42,748 nt of DNA from Gammaproteobacteria bacterium (lineage in GTDB: Bacteria > Pseudomonadota > Gammaproteobacteria > Steroidobacterales > PWYM01): contig PWYM01000083.1 in assembly GCA_003567855.1 (NCBI GenBank), positions 1-42,748 of the forward strand. The letters are read 5' to 3'. Within the stretch, counting starts at the first letter, position 1; every line of letters begins with the position of its first letter. The notes below the pieces were generated by a model. That model was not told the DNA's origin. It searched no databases and was given only the letters and a program-made list of their open reading frames with translations. Below, one piece after another: positions 32,529 through 41,994 of the stretch. The translations under genes and the position numbers were made by a program.

Positions 32529-35414
32529 TCAGCCGAACACCTCGGCCCAGCGCGCGCGTACCCAGTCACGCTCGTCTTCAAAGGCGTCGGCCGGTACGAG
32601 ACCGGCGCCGTCGGCGAGCGACTGCGCGTGCAGTTCGCCGCGGTAGCGGCGGTAGACCTCGGCGGCGTGCCCGGCGACGTCCGACCCGAGCACGCCGGCG
32701 GCCGCGAGACTTTCGAGCTGCCGGATGTTGTCGGAATACTCGAGCAGCGCCGGGTGCGAAGCCGCGTGTTCGAGCGCGAGGTACTGCACCAGGAACTCGA
32801 TGTCGGCCAGCCCGCCCTCGTCCTGCTTGATGTCGAAGCGCGCCGCATCGCCGCGGCCGAGTTCACGACGCATGCGCGCGCGCATCTCGGCGACCTGCGC
32901 GCGCAGCGTGTCGCGCCTGACCGCTTCGGTCAGCACCCGCTCGCGCATCGCGACGAAACGCGCGTGCACGGTGTCGTGACCGGCCACCGCGCGCGCGCGC
33001 AGCAGCGCCTGGTGCTCCCACGTCCACGCCTCGTCGCGCTGGTAGCGCTCCATCGCATCGAGGCTGGTGACGAGCAGTCCCGACTGGCCCGACGGCCGCA
33101 GGCGCGTGTCGACCTCGTAGAGGCGGCCGGACGTCGTCTGGATGGACAGGAAATGGATGATGCGTCGGGCGAGCCGCGCGAAGAACATCGCGTTGGCGAG
33201 CGGCTGCGCGCCGTCGGTTTCGCCGTCATCGCCTTCACCGTCGTGCACGAACACGAGGTCGAGGTCGGACCCGTAACCGAGCTCCAGGCCACCGAGCTTG
33301 CCGTACCCGATAATGCCGAAGCGCACGTCGCGCGCCTCGCCGTCCTGCCACTGGCAGCGCGGTCGGCCGTGCCGGGCGACGAGTTCGTCCCAGGCCATGT
33401 CGGTGGCGAGTTCCAGCGTGAACTCGGCGATGTCAGTGAGTCGATCGCTGACGCGCATCAGCGGCATCGAGCCCGTGATGTCGGCGATCGCGATCCGGAA
33501 CGTCCCGACCCGCTGGAATTCGCGAAGCGCATTGAGCCGGGCCTCGAGATCGTCCGCCGGCGCCGCATCCAGGCGGAACGAGAGGTCCGCCGCGAGCCCC
33601 GCGCGGTCGGGCTCCTCGTTGAGCAACCGCTCGTCGAGCAGTTCGTCGAGCAGCAGCGGCCACGTCGCAAGCTGTATCGCGAGGAAACGGCTGCGGCTGC
33701 AGATGTCGAGCAGCCGCGCCAGCGCCGGCGGGTTCTCGCGCAGCAGCGCGAGGTAGGCGCTGCGGCGGGCGATCGCCTCGACGATCGCGATCACGCGCTC
33801 GAAGGTCTCGCCGGCGTTTTCGACCGGGCACAGCGCGGCGAGCAGCGCCGGCATCACGGCATCAAGACGCTGGCGGCTGACCTCGTCCATGCGCTGGTGC
33901 AGGTTGCTGGCGCGCAGCGCTGCAACACGGCGGCAGATCGACGCCGCGGCCTCGTCGTCCATGCCGCAGGCCACCAGCAGCGCCGGCGCGTCGTCGGCGT
34001 CAGGCGTCAGCCAGGCCGCGGAGACGTCGTCGCCGTCAGGTGCCGGCGTGGTGCTGTCGTCGTCGGCCTGGCCGAAGACGGTATCGCCGAAATGGCATTG
34101 CACGTGCGCGCGGTGCGCATCGAGCCTGGCCACCAGCGCGTCCCAGTCCTCGACGTCCATGGCGTGGCACAGGCGCTCGCGTTCGAACGCGTCGTCGGGC
34201 AGCTCGTGGCGCTGACGGTCATCGAGCATCTGCAGGCGGTTTTCCAGCGTGCGCAGGAACGCGTAGGCGTCGGTCAGCTCCTCGACCGGCCCGCTGCCGA
34301 GCAGCCTGCGGCTGGCCAGCCGGGGCAGCACCTCGAGCAGTGACGGCGATCGCAGCGTCGGATCATGCCCGCCGCGCACGAGCTGGAAGCTCTGCACGAT
34401 GAACTCGATTTCACGGATACCGCCCGCACCGAGCTTGATGTTGTTGTCGAGCTCGCGGCGTGCGACCTCTTCGCGGATCAGGCGCTTCATGTCACGCAAC
34501 GAGTTGAATACGCCGAAGTCGAGATAGCGGCGGAATACGAATGGACGCAGCACCTGTTCGAACACCGGTAGCGCGGCATCCGCCGAGGTTATGGCACGCG
34601 CCTTCACGTACGCGTAGCGCTCCCAGTCACGGCCATGCTGCTGCAGGTAGTTCTCGAAGGCGTCGAACCCGATCGCGAGTGGCCCGCTCGCGCCGAACGG
34701 GCGCAGGCGCATGTCGACGCGATAGACGAAACCGTCCGCGGTGGCCGCGTCCAGCGCGCGCACCACGCGCTGGCCAAGACGGATGAAGAAGGTCTCGTTG
34801 TCGACCGGGCGGTCGCCGTCGGTTTCACCCGGCTCCGGATACAGGAAGACGAGGTCCACGTCGGACGAAAAATTGAGCTCGCCGCCGCCGAGCTTGCCCA
34901 TGCCAAGCACGATGAACGGCTGCGCGGCGCCGTCAGGGCCGCGCGGCTCGCCGTGGCGCGCGACGAGCCCCTCGCGGCAGCCGTCTACGGCGGCGGTGAT
35001 CGCCGCATCCGCAGCCGCCGACAGGTCCGCGAGCGTTTGCGGCAGCGTGGCCAGGCCGTTGAGGTCACGCCAGGCGGTTGCGAGCAGCGCGCGGTTGCGC
35101 GCGATTCTCAGCCGCGCGAGCCCCGCATCGGTGTCCGCGTCGCCGGACCACCGGAACGCCTCGGCGAGCGCATCGCGGGTCGGCGACCGGGCCAGCGATC
35201 CGTCGTCGGCGAGATCGAGCAACCACTCGGGATGACGCTCGAACATCCGGCAGACGAAGCCCGACGCGGCGCACGCATGGCGGGCGCGCTCGAGCAGTTC
35301 GGGGTCGGCATCGCAGCGGGCGCGCACCGCATCGTGCGCCGCGAGCGCCTCCAGCGCGGGACGCGCGGCGTCCTCGAGGACCGATGACAGCACAGTGGGG
35401 GTCGCATCATTCAT
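32529..35414 (-). CDS. glnE: Bifunctional glutamine synthetase adenylyltransferase/adenylyl-removing enzyme
   Basis: 961 residues (E. coli 946). GlnE adds and removes AMP on glutamine synthetase in response to PII and glutamine. It has two nucleotidyltransferase domains. The N-terminal one (de-adenylylation) carries VLGMGKLGGGELNFSSDVDL (169-188). The C-terminal one (adenylylation) carries GYGKLGGLELGYGSDLDLVF near 700-720. Between and after them lie the helical PII-binding domains (EIEFIVQSFQLVRGG, DIEFLVQYLALEHA). ATG 35414 was chosen because the longer frame covers the opposite-strand gene; a start 3 codons earlier is possible. Divergent from the PLP enzyme gene. Confidence 0.97.
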   Translation of the reverse strand: MNDATPTVLSSVLEDAARPALEALAAHDAVRARCDADPELLERARHACAASGFVCRMFERHPEWLLDLADDGSLARSPTRDALAEAFRWSGDADTDAGLARLRIARNRALLATAWRDLNGLATLPQTLADLSAAADAAITAAVDGCREGLVARHGEPRGPDGAAQPFIVLGMGKLGGGELNFSSDVDLVFLYPEPGETDGDRPVDNETFFIRLGQRVVRALDAATADGFVYRVDMRLRPFGASGPLAIGFDAFENYLQQHGRDWERYAYVKARAITSADAALPVFEQVLRPFVFRRYLDFGVFNSLRDMKRLIREEVARRELDNNIKLGAGGIREIEFIVQSFQLVRGGHDPTLRSPSLLEVLPRLASRRLLGSGPVEELTDAYAFLRTLENRLQMLDDRQRHELPDDAFERERLCHAMDVEDWDALVARLDAHRAHVQCHFGDTVFGQADDDSTTPAPDGDDVSAAWLTPDADDAPALLVACGMDDEAAASICRRVAALRASNLHQRMDEVSRQRLDAVMPALLAALCPVENAGETFERVIAIVEAIARRSAYLALLRENPPALARLLDICSRSRFLAIQLATWPLLLDELLDERLLNEEPDRAGLAADLSFRLDAAPADDLEARLNALREFQRVGTFRIAIADITGSMPLMRVSDRLTDIAEFTLELATDMAWDELVARHGRPRCQWQDGEARDVRFGIIGYGKLGGLELGYGSDLDLVFVHDGEGDDGETDGAQPLANAMFFARLARRIIHFLSIQTTSGRLYEVDTRLRPSGQSGLLVTSLDAMERYQRDEAWTWEHQALLRARAVAGHDTVHARFVAMRERVLTEAVRRDTLRAQVAEMRARMRRELGRGDAARFDIKQDEGGLADIEFLVQYLALEHAASHPALLEYSDNIRQLESLAAAGVLGSDVAGHAAEVYRRYRGELHAQSLADGAGLVPADAFEDERDWVRARWAEVFG

Positions 35415-35481
35415 CCCCGGCATTGTCAGCGGCACGGGGGGTTTTGCAACATTGCGTTCCGTACTGCTGGAGCCCGGACCC

Positions 35482-36657
35482 ATGGCCACGCCCGCACAGG
35501 CGCTGTCCGGCGTGACGCCGGAGGCCCTGCCCACGCCCTCGCTGCTCGTCGACCGCGCACGCCTGGCGCGCAACATCGATCGGATGCGCACCCGGCTGGC
35601 CACGCTCGGCGTGCCGCTGCGACCGCACGTGAAGACCGCAAAGTGTGCGGAGATCACCCGGCTCATGCTTGCGGGCCAGCCGGGCGGCGTGACGGTCTCG
35701 ACGCTTGCCGAAGCACATGACTGTCTCGACCACGGCATTACCGACATCCTGTACGCCGTCGGTATCGTGCCGGCGAAGCTCGATGCGGTCGCCGCACTGG
35801 TCGCCGACGGCGCCCATGTCACGGTGCTGCTCGATGCACCGGCCACCGCCCGCGACGTCGCGTCGCGCGCGGCCGCGCTCGGGCTCGAGCTGCCGGTGAT
35901 GATCGAGATCGACAGCGACGGCCACCGGGCCGGGTTGCGGCCCGACGACCCGGCGCTCGTCGAGGCCGGGCGCATCCTCGACGCGGGGCCTGGCACGCGA
36001 CTCGCCGGCGTGCTCACCCATGCCGGCGACTCCTACCAGTGCCGCAGCGCCTCGGCGCTCGAGGCGATGGCCGAACGCGAGCGCGTCTGCGTCGTCGGCG
36101 CCGCGGCGCGGCTGCGCGAGGCGGGGCTGCGGTGCCCGCACGTCAGCGTCGGGTCTACGCCGACCGCGCTTTACGCGACGCGGCTCGACGGGGTGACCGA
36201 GGTCCGCGCCGGCGTCTACGTGTTCATGGACCTCGTGATGGCCGGGATCGGCGTCTGCAGCGTCGACGACATTGCGCTGTCGGTACTCACCAGCGTCATC
36301 GGCCACCAGCACGAGCGCGGGCGCATGTTCGTCGACGCGGGCTGGATGGCGCTGTCGCGCGACCGCGGCACCGCCGACCAGCCGATCGACCAGGGCTACG
36401 GGCTGCTTCGCGCGCCCGACGGCGGTCCGACCCCGGACGCGCCGGACGCGCTCGTCGTGACCGCGACCAGCCAGGAACACGGCATCGTCACCGCGCGCGA
36501 TGGCGCCGCGGTCGATCTCTCGCGCTGGCCGGTCGGCAGCCGGCTCAGGGTGCTGCCGAACCACGCGTGCGCGACCGCAGCGCAACACGCCGGCTACGCG
36601 CTACTCGATGAACGCGGCCGGGTCGAGACGTACTGGCCGCGACGCGGTGGCTGGTGA
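35482..36657 (+). CDS. D-threonine aldolase / D-serine dehydratase-like PLP enzyme (DSD1 family)
   Basis: 391 residues, alanine-racemase-like fold type III. The N-terminal PLP Lys51 lies in LRPHVKTAKCAEI. Further family parts: VMIEIDSDGHRAGLRPDD, VLTHAGDSYQC, VSVGSTPTALYATRLDGVTE and RAGVYVFMDLVMAGIGVC. The C-terminal metal pair His361/Cys363 in LPNHACAT is the zinc site of D-threo-hydroxyaspartate and D-serine dehydratases and the metal site of D-threonine aldolase. The three activities cannot be separated by sequence. Start ATG at 35482 gives the family length; the 87 bases upstream overlap the glnE start region. Confidence 0.85.
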   Translation: MATPAQALSGVTPEALPTPSLLVDRARLARNIDRMRTRLATLGVPLRPHVKTAKCAEITRLMLAGQPGGVTVSTLAEAHDCLDHGITDILYAVGIVPAKLDAVAALVADGAHVTVLLDAPATARDVASRAAALGLELPVMIEIDSDGHRAGLRPDDPALVEAGRILDAGPGTRLAGVLTHAGDSYQCRSASALEAMAERERVCVVGAAARLREAGLRCPHVSVGSTPTALYATRLDGVTEVRAGVYVFMDLVMAGIGVCSVDDIALSVLTSVIGHQHERGRMFVDAGWMALSRDRGTADQPIDQGYGLLRAPDGGPTPDAPDALVVTATSQEHGIVTARDGAAVDLSRWPVGSRLRVLPNHACATAAQHAGYALLDERGRVETYWPRRGGW

Positions 36658-36791
36658 ATGCTCCGTCCGGCAGTCGGTCACGCAGTAGGATCACCTATAG
36701 CCGCGCGGCATCCGGGGGCGCTTTAATCGCGCCCTTGCGCACCGGGTGACCGGGGCAACGGCAATGACGGAGAACCAGGGGAGGAGTCCTG

Positions 36792-37463
36792 ATGATCACC
36801 CAGCACGAGATACTCGTGTGGCTGCACATCCTCGCGATGGTGTACTGGCTCGGCGGCGAGTGGGGCGTATTCCAGAGCGCCTACAACGTCGCCAACCCGA
36901 AGCTCGGGCTCGACGAACGACGCCGCCACATGGAAACCGCCTACCGCATCGACATCCTCGCGCGCACCGGCATCATCCTGCTGCTCCCGCTGGGCCTGCA
37001 CATGGGCTACAACCTCGGCGCACAGCCCTGGGGCGGCAATTTCCTCACCGTCGTCTGGCTGCTGACCATCGCCTGGCTGGCGCTGACGTGGGGCGCATTC
37101 GTCAAGCGCGAGACCGATACCGGGATCGCGCTGACGCGCTGGGACGAGCGCATCCGGTACGTGCTGATCCCGCTGCTCGCCGGCATCGCGATCTGGTCGC
37201 TGGTCACCGGCGCACCGTTCACGCAGGGCTGGTACTCGGCCAAGGTGCTCATCTACTCGGGCCTGCTCGTGATCGGACTCGGGCTGCGTTTCATCATGCG
37301 CCACTGGACGACGATATTCCGGGCGCTCGCCGCGCGCGGCGGCAATGACGCGGCGCTCGAAGCGCAGCTGGCGCGCGAGCTTTCGATGGGCCGGCTGCTC
37401 GCCTACGTCTACTGGATCGGCATCGGCAGCGTCGCACTGCTCGGCGTCGCCAAACCCTTCTGA
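36792..37463 (+). CDS. CopD-like integral membrane protein
   Basis: 223 residues with about 5-6 TM helices. TM1 (ILVWLHILAMVYWLGG, 7-22) carries His12 and is followed by EWGVFQSA, resembling the helix with conserved His in the CopD/DUF2269 family. Other hydrophobic spans: 59-75, 85-103, 124-142 and 150-165. A charged cytosolic stretch (ALEAQLARELSMG) precedes the last TM. A strong GGGGAGGAG lies 8 bases before the ATG. The 134-base gap upstream contains a 6-bp stem (GGGCGC/GCGCCC, 36716-36734) but no clear promoter. Ligand and role unknown; it may be a heme- or copper-handling membrane protein. Confidence 0.7.
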   Translation: MITQHEILVWLHILAMVYWLGGEWGVFQSAYNVANPKLGLDERRRHMETAYRIDILARTGIILLLPLGLHMGYNLGAQPWGGNFLTVVWLLTIAWLALTWGAFVKRETDTGIALTRWDERIRYVLIPLLAGIAIWSLVTGAPFTQGWYSAKVLIYSGLLVIGLGLRFIMRHWTTIFRALAARGGNDAALEAQLARELSMGRLLAYVYWIGIGSVALLGVAKPF

Positions 37464-37607
37464 GCCCGGGTGCCGGCGGCTGCCAGTGCGCAACCGTCGG
37501 CACCGCCGGTGACGGCCCGCTCGCCGCCCTGCCGCGCGATCGGGTAACCTCGACTGCGCTGATGCAGTGGAATGCGCCTGTACGGCGTGTCGCCAGGGGG
37601 GCTCATC

Positions 37608-39227
37608 GTGCGCGAATCGGGTGACGGCGCGGGCGCGCCGGGGCCGGCTGCGGCCGGCATGCCGCATCCGGGCGGCTGGTATGCACACTACGTGCTCTTC
37701 GTGCTCGTCATCGTCTACGTGTTCAACTTCCTGGACCGGCAGATCCTGTCGATCCTCAACGAGGCGATACGCGCCGATCTCGGACTGCGCGACGACCAGC
37801 TCGGTTTCCTGTACGGCACCGCATTCGCGGTGTTCTACGCGGTGTTCGGCCTGCCGCTCGGCCGGCTCGCAGACGTGTGGGACCGCCGCAAGCTGATTGC
37901 GATCGGCGTCGCGTTCTGGAGCGCGATGACGGCGCTGTCAGGTCTTGCCAAGAATTTCGGCCAGCTCACCGCGGCGCGCATCGGTGTCGGCATAGGCGAG
38001 GCGAGCGCATCGCCGGCCGCCTACTCGATGCTCGGCGACTACTATCCGCCGGCGCGGCGCGCGACGGTGCTCGCCATCTACTCGTCGGGCATCTTCATCG
38101 GCGTGGGGCTCAGCCTCGGCATCGGCGGCCTCATCGTCGACAACTGGAATGCGCGTTTCCCCGACGGCGATGCACCGTTCGGCCTGATGGGCTGGCAGGT
38201 CGCGTTCTTCGTTGTCGGCCTGCCCGGCCTGCTGCTGGCCATTTGGGTCGCGACGCTGCGCGAGCCGGTGCGCGGGATGTCCGAAGGCCGCTACACGCCA
38301 CCGGAACCCCACCCGTTCAGGATCTTCCTCCGCGAGCTGCGTGCGGTGGTACCGCCGTTCACGCTGCTGCACCTGTGGCTCGAGCGTGCCGGGCCGCGCG
38401 GTTTCGTGATCAACCTCGGCGCCGCGGCAGTGATGGCGCTGGTTGCGGCGGCGCTCATCGCATGGACGGGCTCGGTCGCACAGTGGGTTGCGCTCGCGAT
38501 CGGCCTGTACGCGTCGTTCTCGTGGGCGCAGTCGCTGATCGGCCGCGACCGCCCGACGTTCCGGCTGCTGCTCGGCACGCCGGCGATCCGCTGGACCGCG
38601 TTCGGTTTCGGCTTCCTCGCCTTCGTCGGCTACGCGATCAGCTACTGGACCGCGCCGTTTTTCATCCGCGTACACGGCATCAGCACCGCGCAGGTGGGCC
38701 TGATCATCGGTGGGACCGCGGCGGCGGCGGGCTTCCTGGGGGTCACCCTCGGCGGCATGCTTGCCGATCACCTGCGGCGGCGCTGGCCCAACGGCCGGAT
38801 CTGGGTCGGGATGATCGTCGCGACGGTCCCGCTGCCGCTGGGCTGGTTTGTCTACACCACCGACAGCACGCTGCTCGCGCTGATCGTCAACGTGCCGCTG
38901 ACGCTCGTGCTCGCGATGTGGATGGGACCGGGCGCCTCGACGATGCAGGATCTCGTGCTGCCGCGCATGCGCGGGACCTCGGGGGCGCTGTTCCTGCTCG
39001 CCGTGACCTTCCTGGGCCTCGCGCTCGGGCCTTACACGGTCGGGCAGATCAGCACCATCTACGATGGCGACCTGTCGCGCGCGCTGCTGACCGGCCTCAC
39101 GGTGAACGTGCTCGCCGCGGCGTGCCTGCTGATGTGCATGCGCCACCTTCCGCACGATGAACGCTCGCTCGTCGAGCGCGCACGCGAGGCCGGCGAGATT
39201 ATCGAGCAGGCGCCGCCGGCCGCCTGA
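37608..39227 (+). CDS. MFS transporter (spinster-like)
   Basis: About 539 residues with 12 predicted TM helices. GGWYAHYVLFVLVIVYVFNF then LDRQIL is the spinster-like TM1. Loop 2-3 carries the MFS signature GLPLGRLADVWDRRKLI. GVGIGEASASPAAYSMLGDY and YPPARRATVLAIYSSGIFIG are subfamily marks. There is a longer central loop. GTG at 37608 has a G-rich Shine-Dalgarno 6 bases upstream; the in-frame ATG at 37572 would add 12 residues. The substrate is unknown; relatives move sphingoid lipids, sugars or aromatic compounds. The 144-base gap before it holds no recognised signal. Confidence 0.87.
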   Translation: MRESGDGAGAPGPAAAGMPHPGGWYAHYVLFVLVIVYVFNFLDRQILSILNEAIRADLGLRDDQLGFLYGTAFAVFYAVFGLPLGRLADVWDRRKLIAIGVAFWSAMTALSGLAKNFGQLTAARIGVGIGEASASPAAYSMLGDYYPPARRATVLAIYSSGIFIGVGLSLGIGGLIVDNWNARFPDGDAPFGLMGWQVAFFVVGLPGLLLAIWVATLREPVRGMSEGRYTPPEPHPFRIFLRELRAVVPPFTLLHLWLERAGPRGFVINLGAAAVMALVAAALIAWTGSVAQWVALAIGLYASFSWAQSLIGRDRPTFRLLLGTPAIRWTAFGFGFLAFVGYAISYWTAPFFIRVHGISTAQVGLIIGGTAAAAGFLGVTLGGMLADHLRRRWPNGRIWVGMIVATVPLPLGWFVYTTDSTLLALIVNVPLTLVLAMWMGPGASTMQDLVLPRMRGTSGALFLLAVTFLGLALGPYTVGQISTIYDGDLSRALLTGLTVNVLAAACLLMCMRHLPHDERSLVERAREAGEIIEQAPPAA

Positions 39228-39253
39228 GTGCACGACGCGCGAGGCGCGCAAGC

Positions 39254-39284
39254 AAAAAGGCCCCGCCTGCGTACAGGCGGGGCC
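39254..39284 (-). terminator. Rho-independent terminator of groESL
   Basis: Perfect 11-bp stem GGCCCCGCCTG/CAGGCGGGGCC with a 4-base loop (39259-39284). On the minus strand it is followed by TTTTT (39258-39254). It lies about 50 bases past the groEL stop. No T-run on the plus side, so it acts for groEL, not the MFS gene. Confidence 0.9.
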
Positions 39285-39334
39285 CCTGGGAGAGCCCGAC
39301 CGGTGGCCCGTGCCACCGGCCGTGACGGCGCGAT

Positions 39335-40996
<1,662 letters not shown>

Positions 40997-41032
40997 TCAG
41001 TTTGGGTTCGGATGGATGGACGCGACCGGTGC

Positions 41033-41320
41033 TTACTCGAGCACCGCCATCACGTCGTCTTCCTTCATGACCAGATACTCCTCGCCATCGAGCTTGACCT
41101 CGGTGCCGGAGTACTTGCCGAACAGGACCTTGTCCCCTTTCTTCAGCGCCAGCACGCGCGTCTCACCGTTGTCCAGGACCTTGCCCTGGCCGACCGCGAT
41201 GACCTCACCCTTGATGGGCTTCTCTGCGGCCGAGTCCGGGATCACGATCCCGCCCGGAGAGGTGCGCTCTTCTTCCATACGCTTGATCAGGACACGATCA
41301 TGCAGCGGACGAATATTCAT
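41033..41320 (-). CDS. groES: GroES, 10-kDa co-chaperonin
   Basis: 95 residues beginning [18 protein letters not shown], the standard GroES start; an in-frame codon 9 bases earlier is less likely. The mobile loop [17 protein letters not shown] and [20 protein letters not shown] are intact. It is the first gene of the groESL operon. Upstream stand a sigma-70/sigma-32-like promoter and a CIRCE operator. Confidence 0.99.
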   Translation of the reverse strand: MNIRPLHDRVLIKRMEEERTSPGGIVIPDSAAEKPIKGEVIAVGQGKVLDNGETRVLALKKGDKVLFGKYSGTEVKLDGEEYLVMKEDDVMAVLE

Positions 41321-41373
41321 GGACGTCACTCCTGGTAGTCCCCGTTAAGTGTTCCGTAATGCCCGGCGGGCTG

Positions 41374-41400
41374 CTAGCACTCGCCGGGAACGAGTGCTAA
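41374..41400. promoter_or_regulatory. CIRCE operator (HrcA binding site) of groESL
   Basis: TAGCACTC, 9 bases, GAGTGCTAA. The consensus is TTAGCACTC-N9-GAGTGCTAA; only the first base of the left arm differs (C for T). It lies 54 bases upstream of the groES ATG and just downstream of, touching, the -10. HrcA repression of groESL is therefore expected. No hrcA gene is in the window. Confidence 0.95.
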
Positions 41401-41428
41401 TAATAGGGGCGCCCGCGGCGAATTCAAG
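41400..41428 (-). promoter_or_regulatory. groESL promoter, sigma-70 with sigma-32-like elements
   Basis: On the minus strand TTGAAT (41427-41422), 16 bases, TATTAT (41405-41400) fits sigma-70. The same DNA reads CTTGAAT (41428-41422), 12 bases, CCCCTATT (41409-41402), resembling an RpoH promoter with a slightly short spacer. The -10 ends where the CIRCE right arm begins, so HrcA would block polymerase. Confidence 0.7.
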
Positions 41429-41478
41429 GCCTGCGGGCACGATCGATGTCGATCGCGGACTCTGCAGGCGCCCGACAA

Positions 41479-41502
41479 CGGCCGGTTGTCCACAACCGGC
41501 CG
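41479..41502. repeat. Hairpin upstream of cutA
   Basis: CGGCCGGTTG and CAACCGGCCG form a perfect 10-bp stem with loop TCCA in the divergent gap between the groESL promoter and cutA. No T-run follows. It could be a structured element in the cutA leader or a protein site. No cutA promoter could be assigned. Confidence 0.5.
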
Positions 41503-41573
41503 GGCCGCTGACGGCATGACAGCCACCGGGGCCAGCGCTATGCTTCCGGCTCAGACCACGGCCTGTTGACCGC

Positions 41574-41897
41574 ATGAGCACCGACACCCTGCTGGTCCTG
41601 ACGACCTGTCCGGACGATTCTGCCGCGGAACGCCTGGCCACGGCGCTGATCGACCTGCGCCTCGCCGCGTGCGTGTCGCGCGTGCCGGGGCTCGCATCGT
41701 GGTATCGCTGGGAGGGCCGGGTGGCGCGGGACGACGAGGTGCTGCTGCTGGTGAAGACCAGCCGCGACCGCTTCGCCGACATGGCGGCGAAGCTCACGGA
41801 GCTGCATCCGTACGAGGTGCCCGAGGTGCTCGCGTTCGAAGCCAGCGAGGGGCTGGCGGCCTACGTCGACTGGGTCCGGGCCGAGACCCGCGGCTGA
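41574..41897 (+). CDS. cutA: CutA family divalent-cation tolerance protein
   Basis: 107 residues, trimeric ferredoxin-like fold. Family features: LLVLTTCPDDSAAERLATAL, LRLAACVSRVPGLASWYRWE, VLLLVKTSRDRFADMAAKLT, LHPYEVPEVLAFEASEG and YVDWVRAET. In E. coli cutA lies directly upstream of dsbD, and the same order is seen here. The old metal-tolerance role is uncertain, as the E. coli phenotype may stem from dsbD. ATG at 41574. Confidence 0.93.
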   Translation: MSTDTLLVLTTCPDDSAAERLATALIDLRLAACVSRVPGLASWYRWEGRVARDDEVLLLVKTSRDRFADMAAKLTELHPYEVPEVLAFEASEGLAAYVDWVRAETRG

Positions 41898-41898
41898 C

Positions 41899-41936
41899 GA
41901 CCACCGTCGGGGGAGCTTCCGGGCGCCACGGTGGTC
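41899..41936. repeat. 9-bp inverted repeat after cutA
   Basis: GACCACCGT (41899-41907) and ACGGTGGTC (41928-41936) flank a 20-base loop directly after the cutA stop. No T-run follows, so if it ends transcription it does so weakly. Confidence 0.5.
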
Positions 41937-41952
41937 CACATGACAGGATCCC

Positions 41953-41974
41953 CGCGTGCGTCGCGACGCACGCG
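41953..41974. promoter_or_regulatory. Perfect 22-bp palindrome upstream of dsbD
   Basis: An uninterrupted palindrome centred between 41963 and 41964; the half site is CGCGTGCGTCG. It ends 20 bases before the dsbD ATG. It could bind a dimeric regulator or form a hairpin next to the ribosome site. No matching family motif is recognised. Confidence 0.5.
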
Positions 41975-41994
41975 CAGACAGTAACGGACGACCG

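Noticed and set aside
35415..36017. Extended start of GlnE into the PLP-enzyme gene
   Set aside because: The extension reads the opposite strand of the DSD1-like gene and would exceed the family length by 200 residues.
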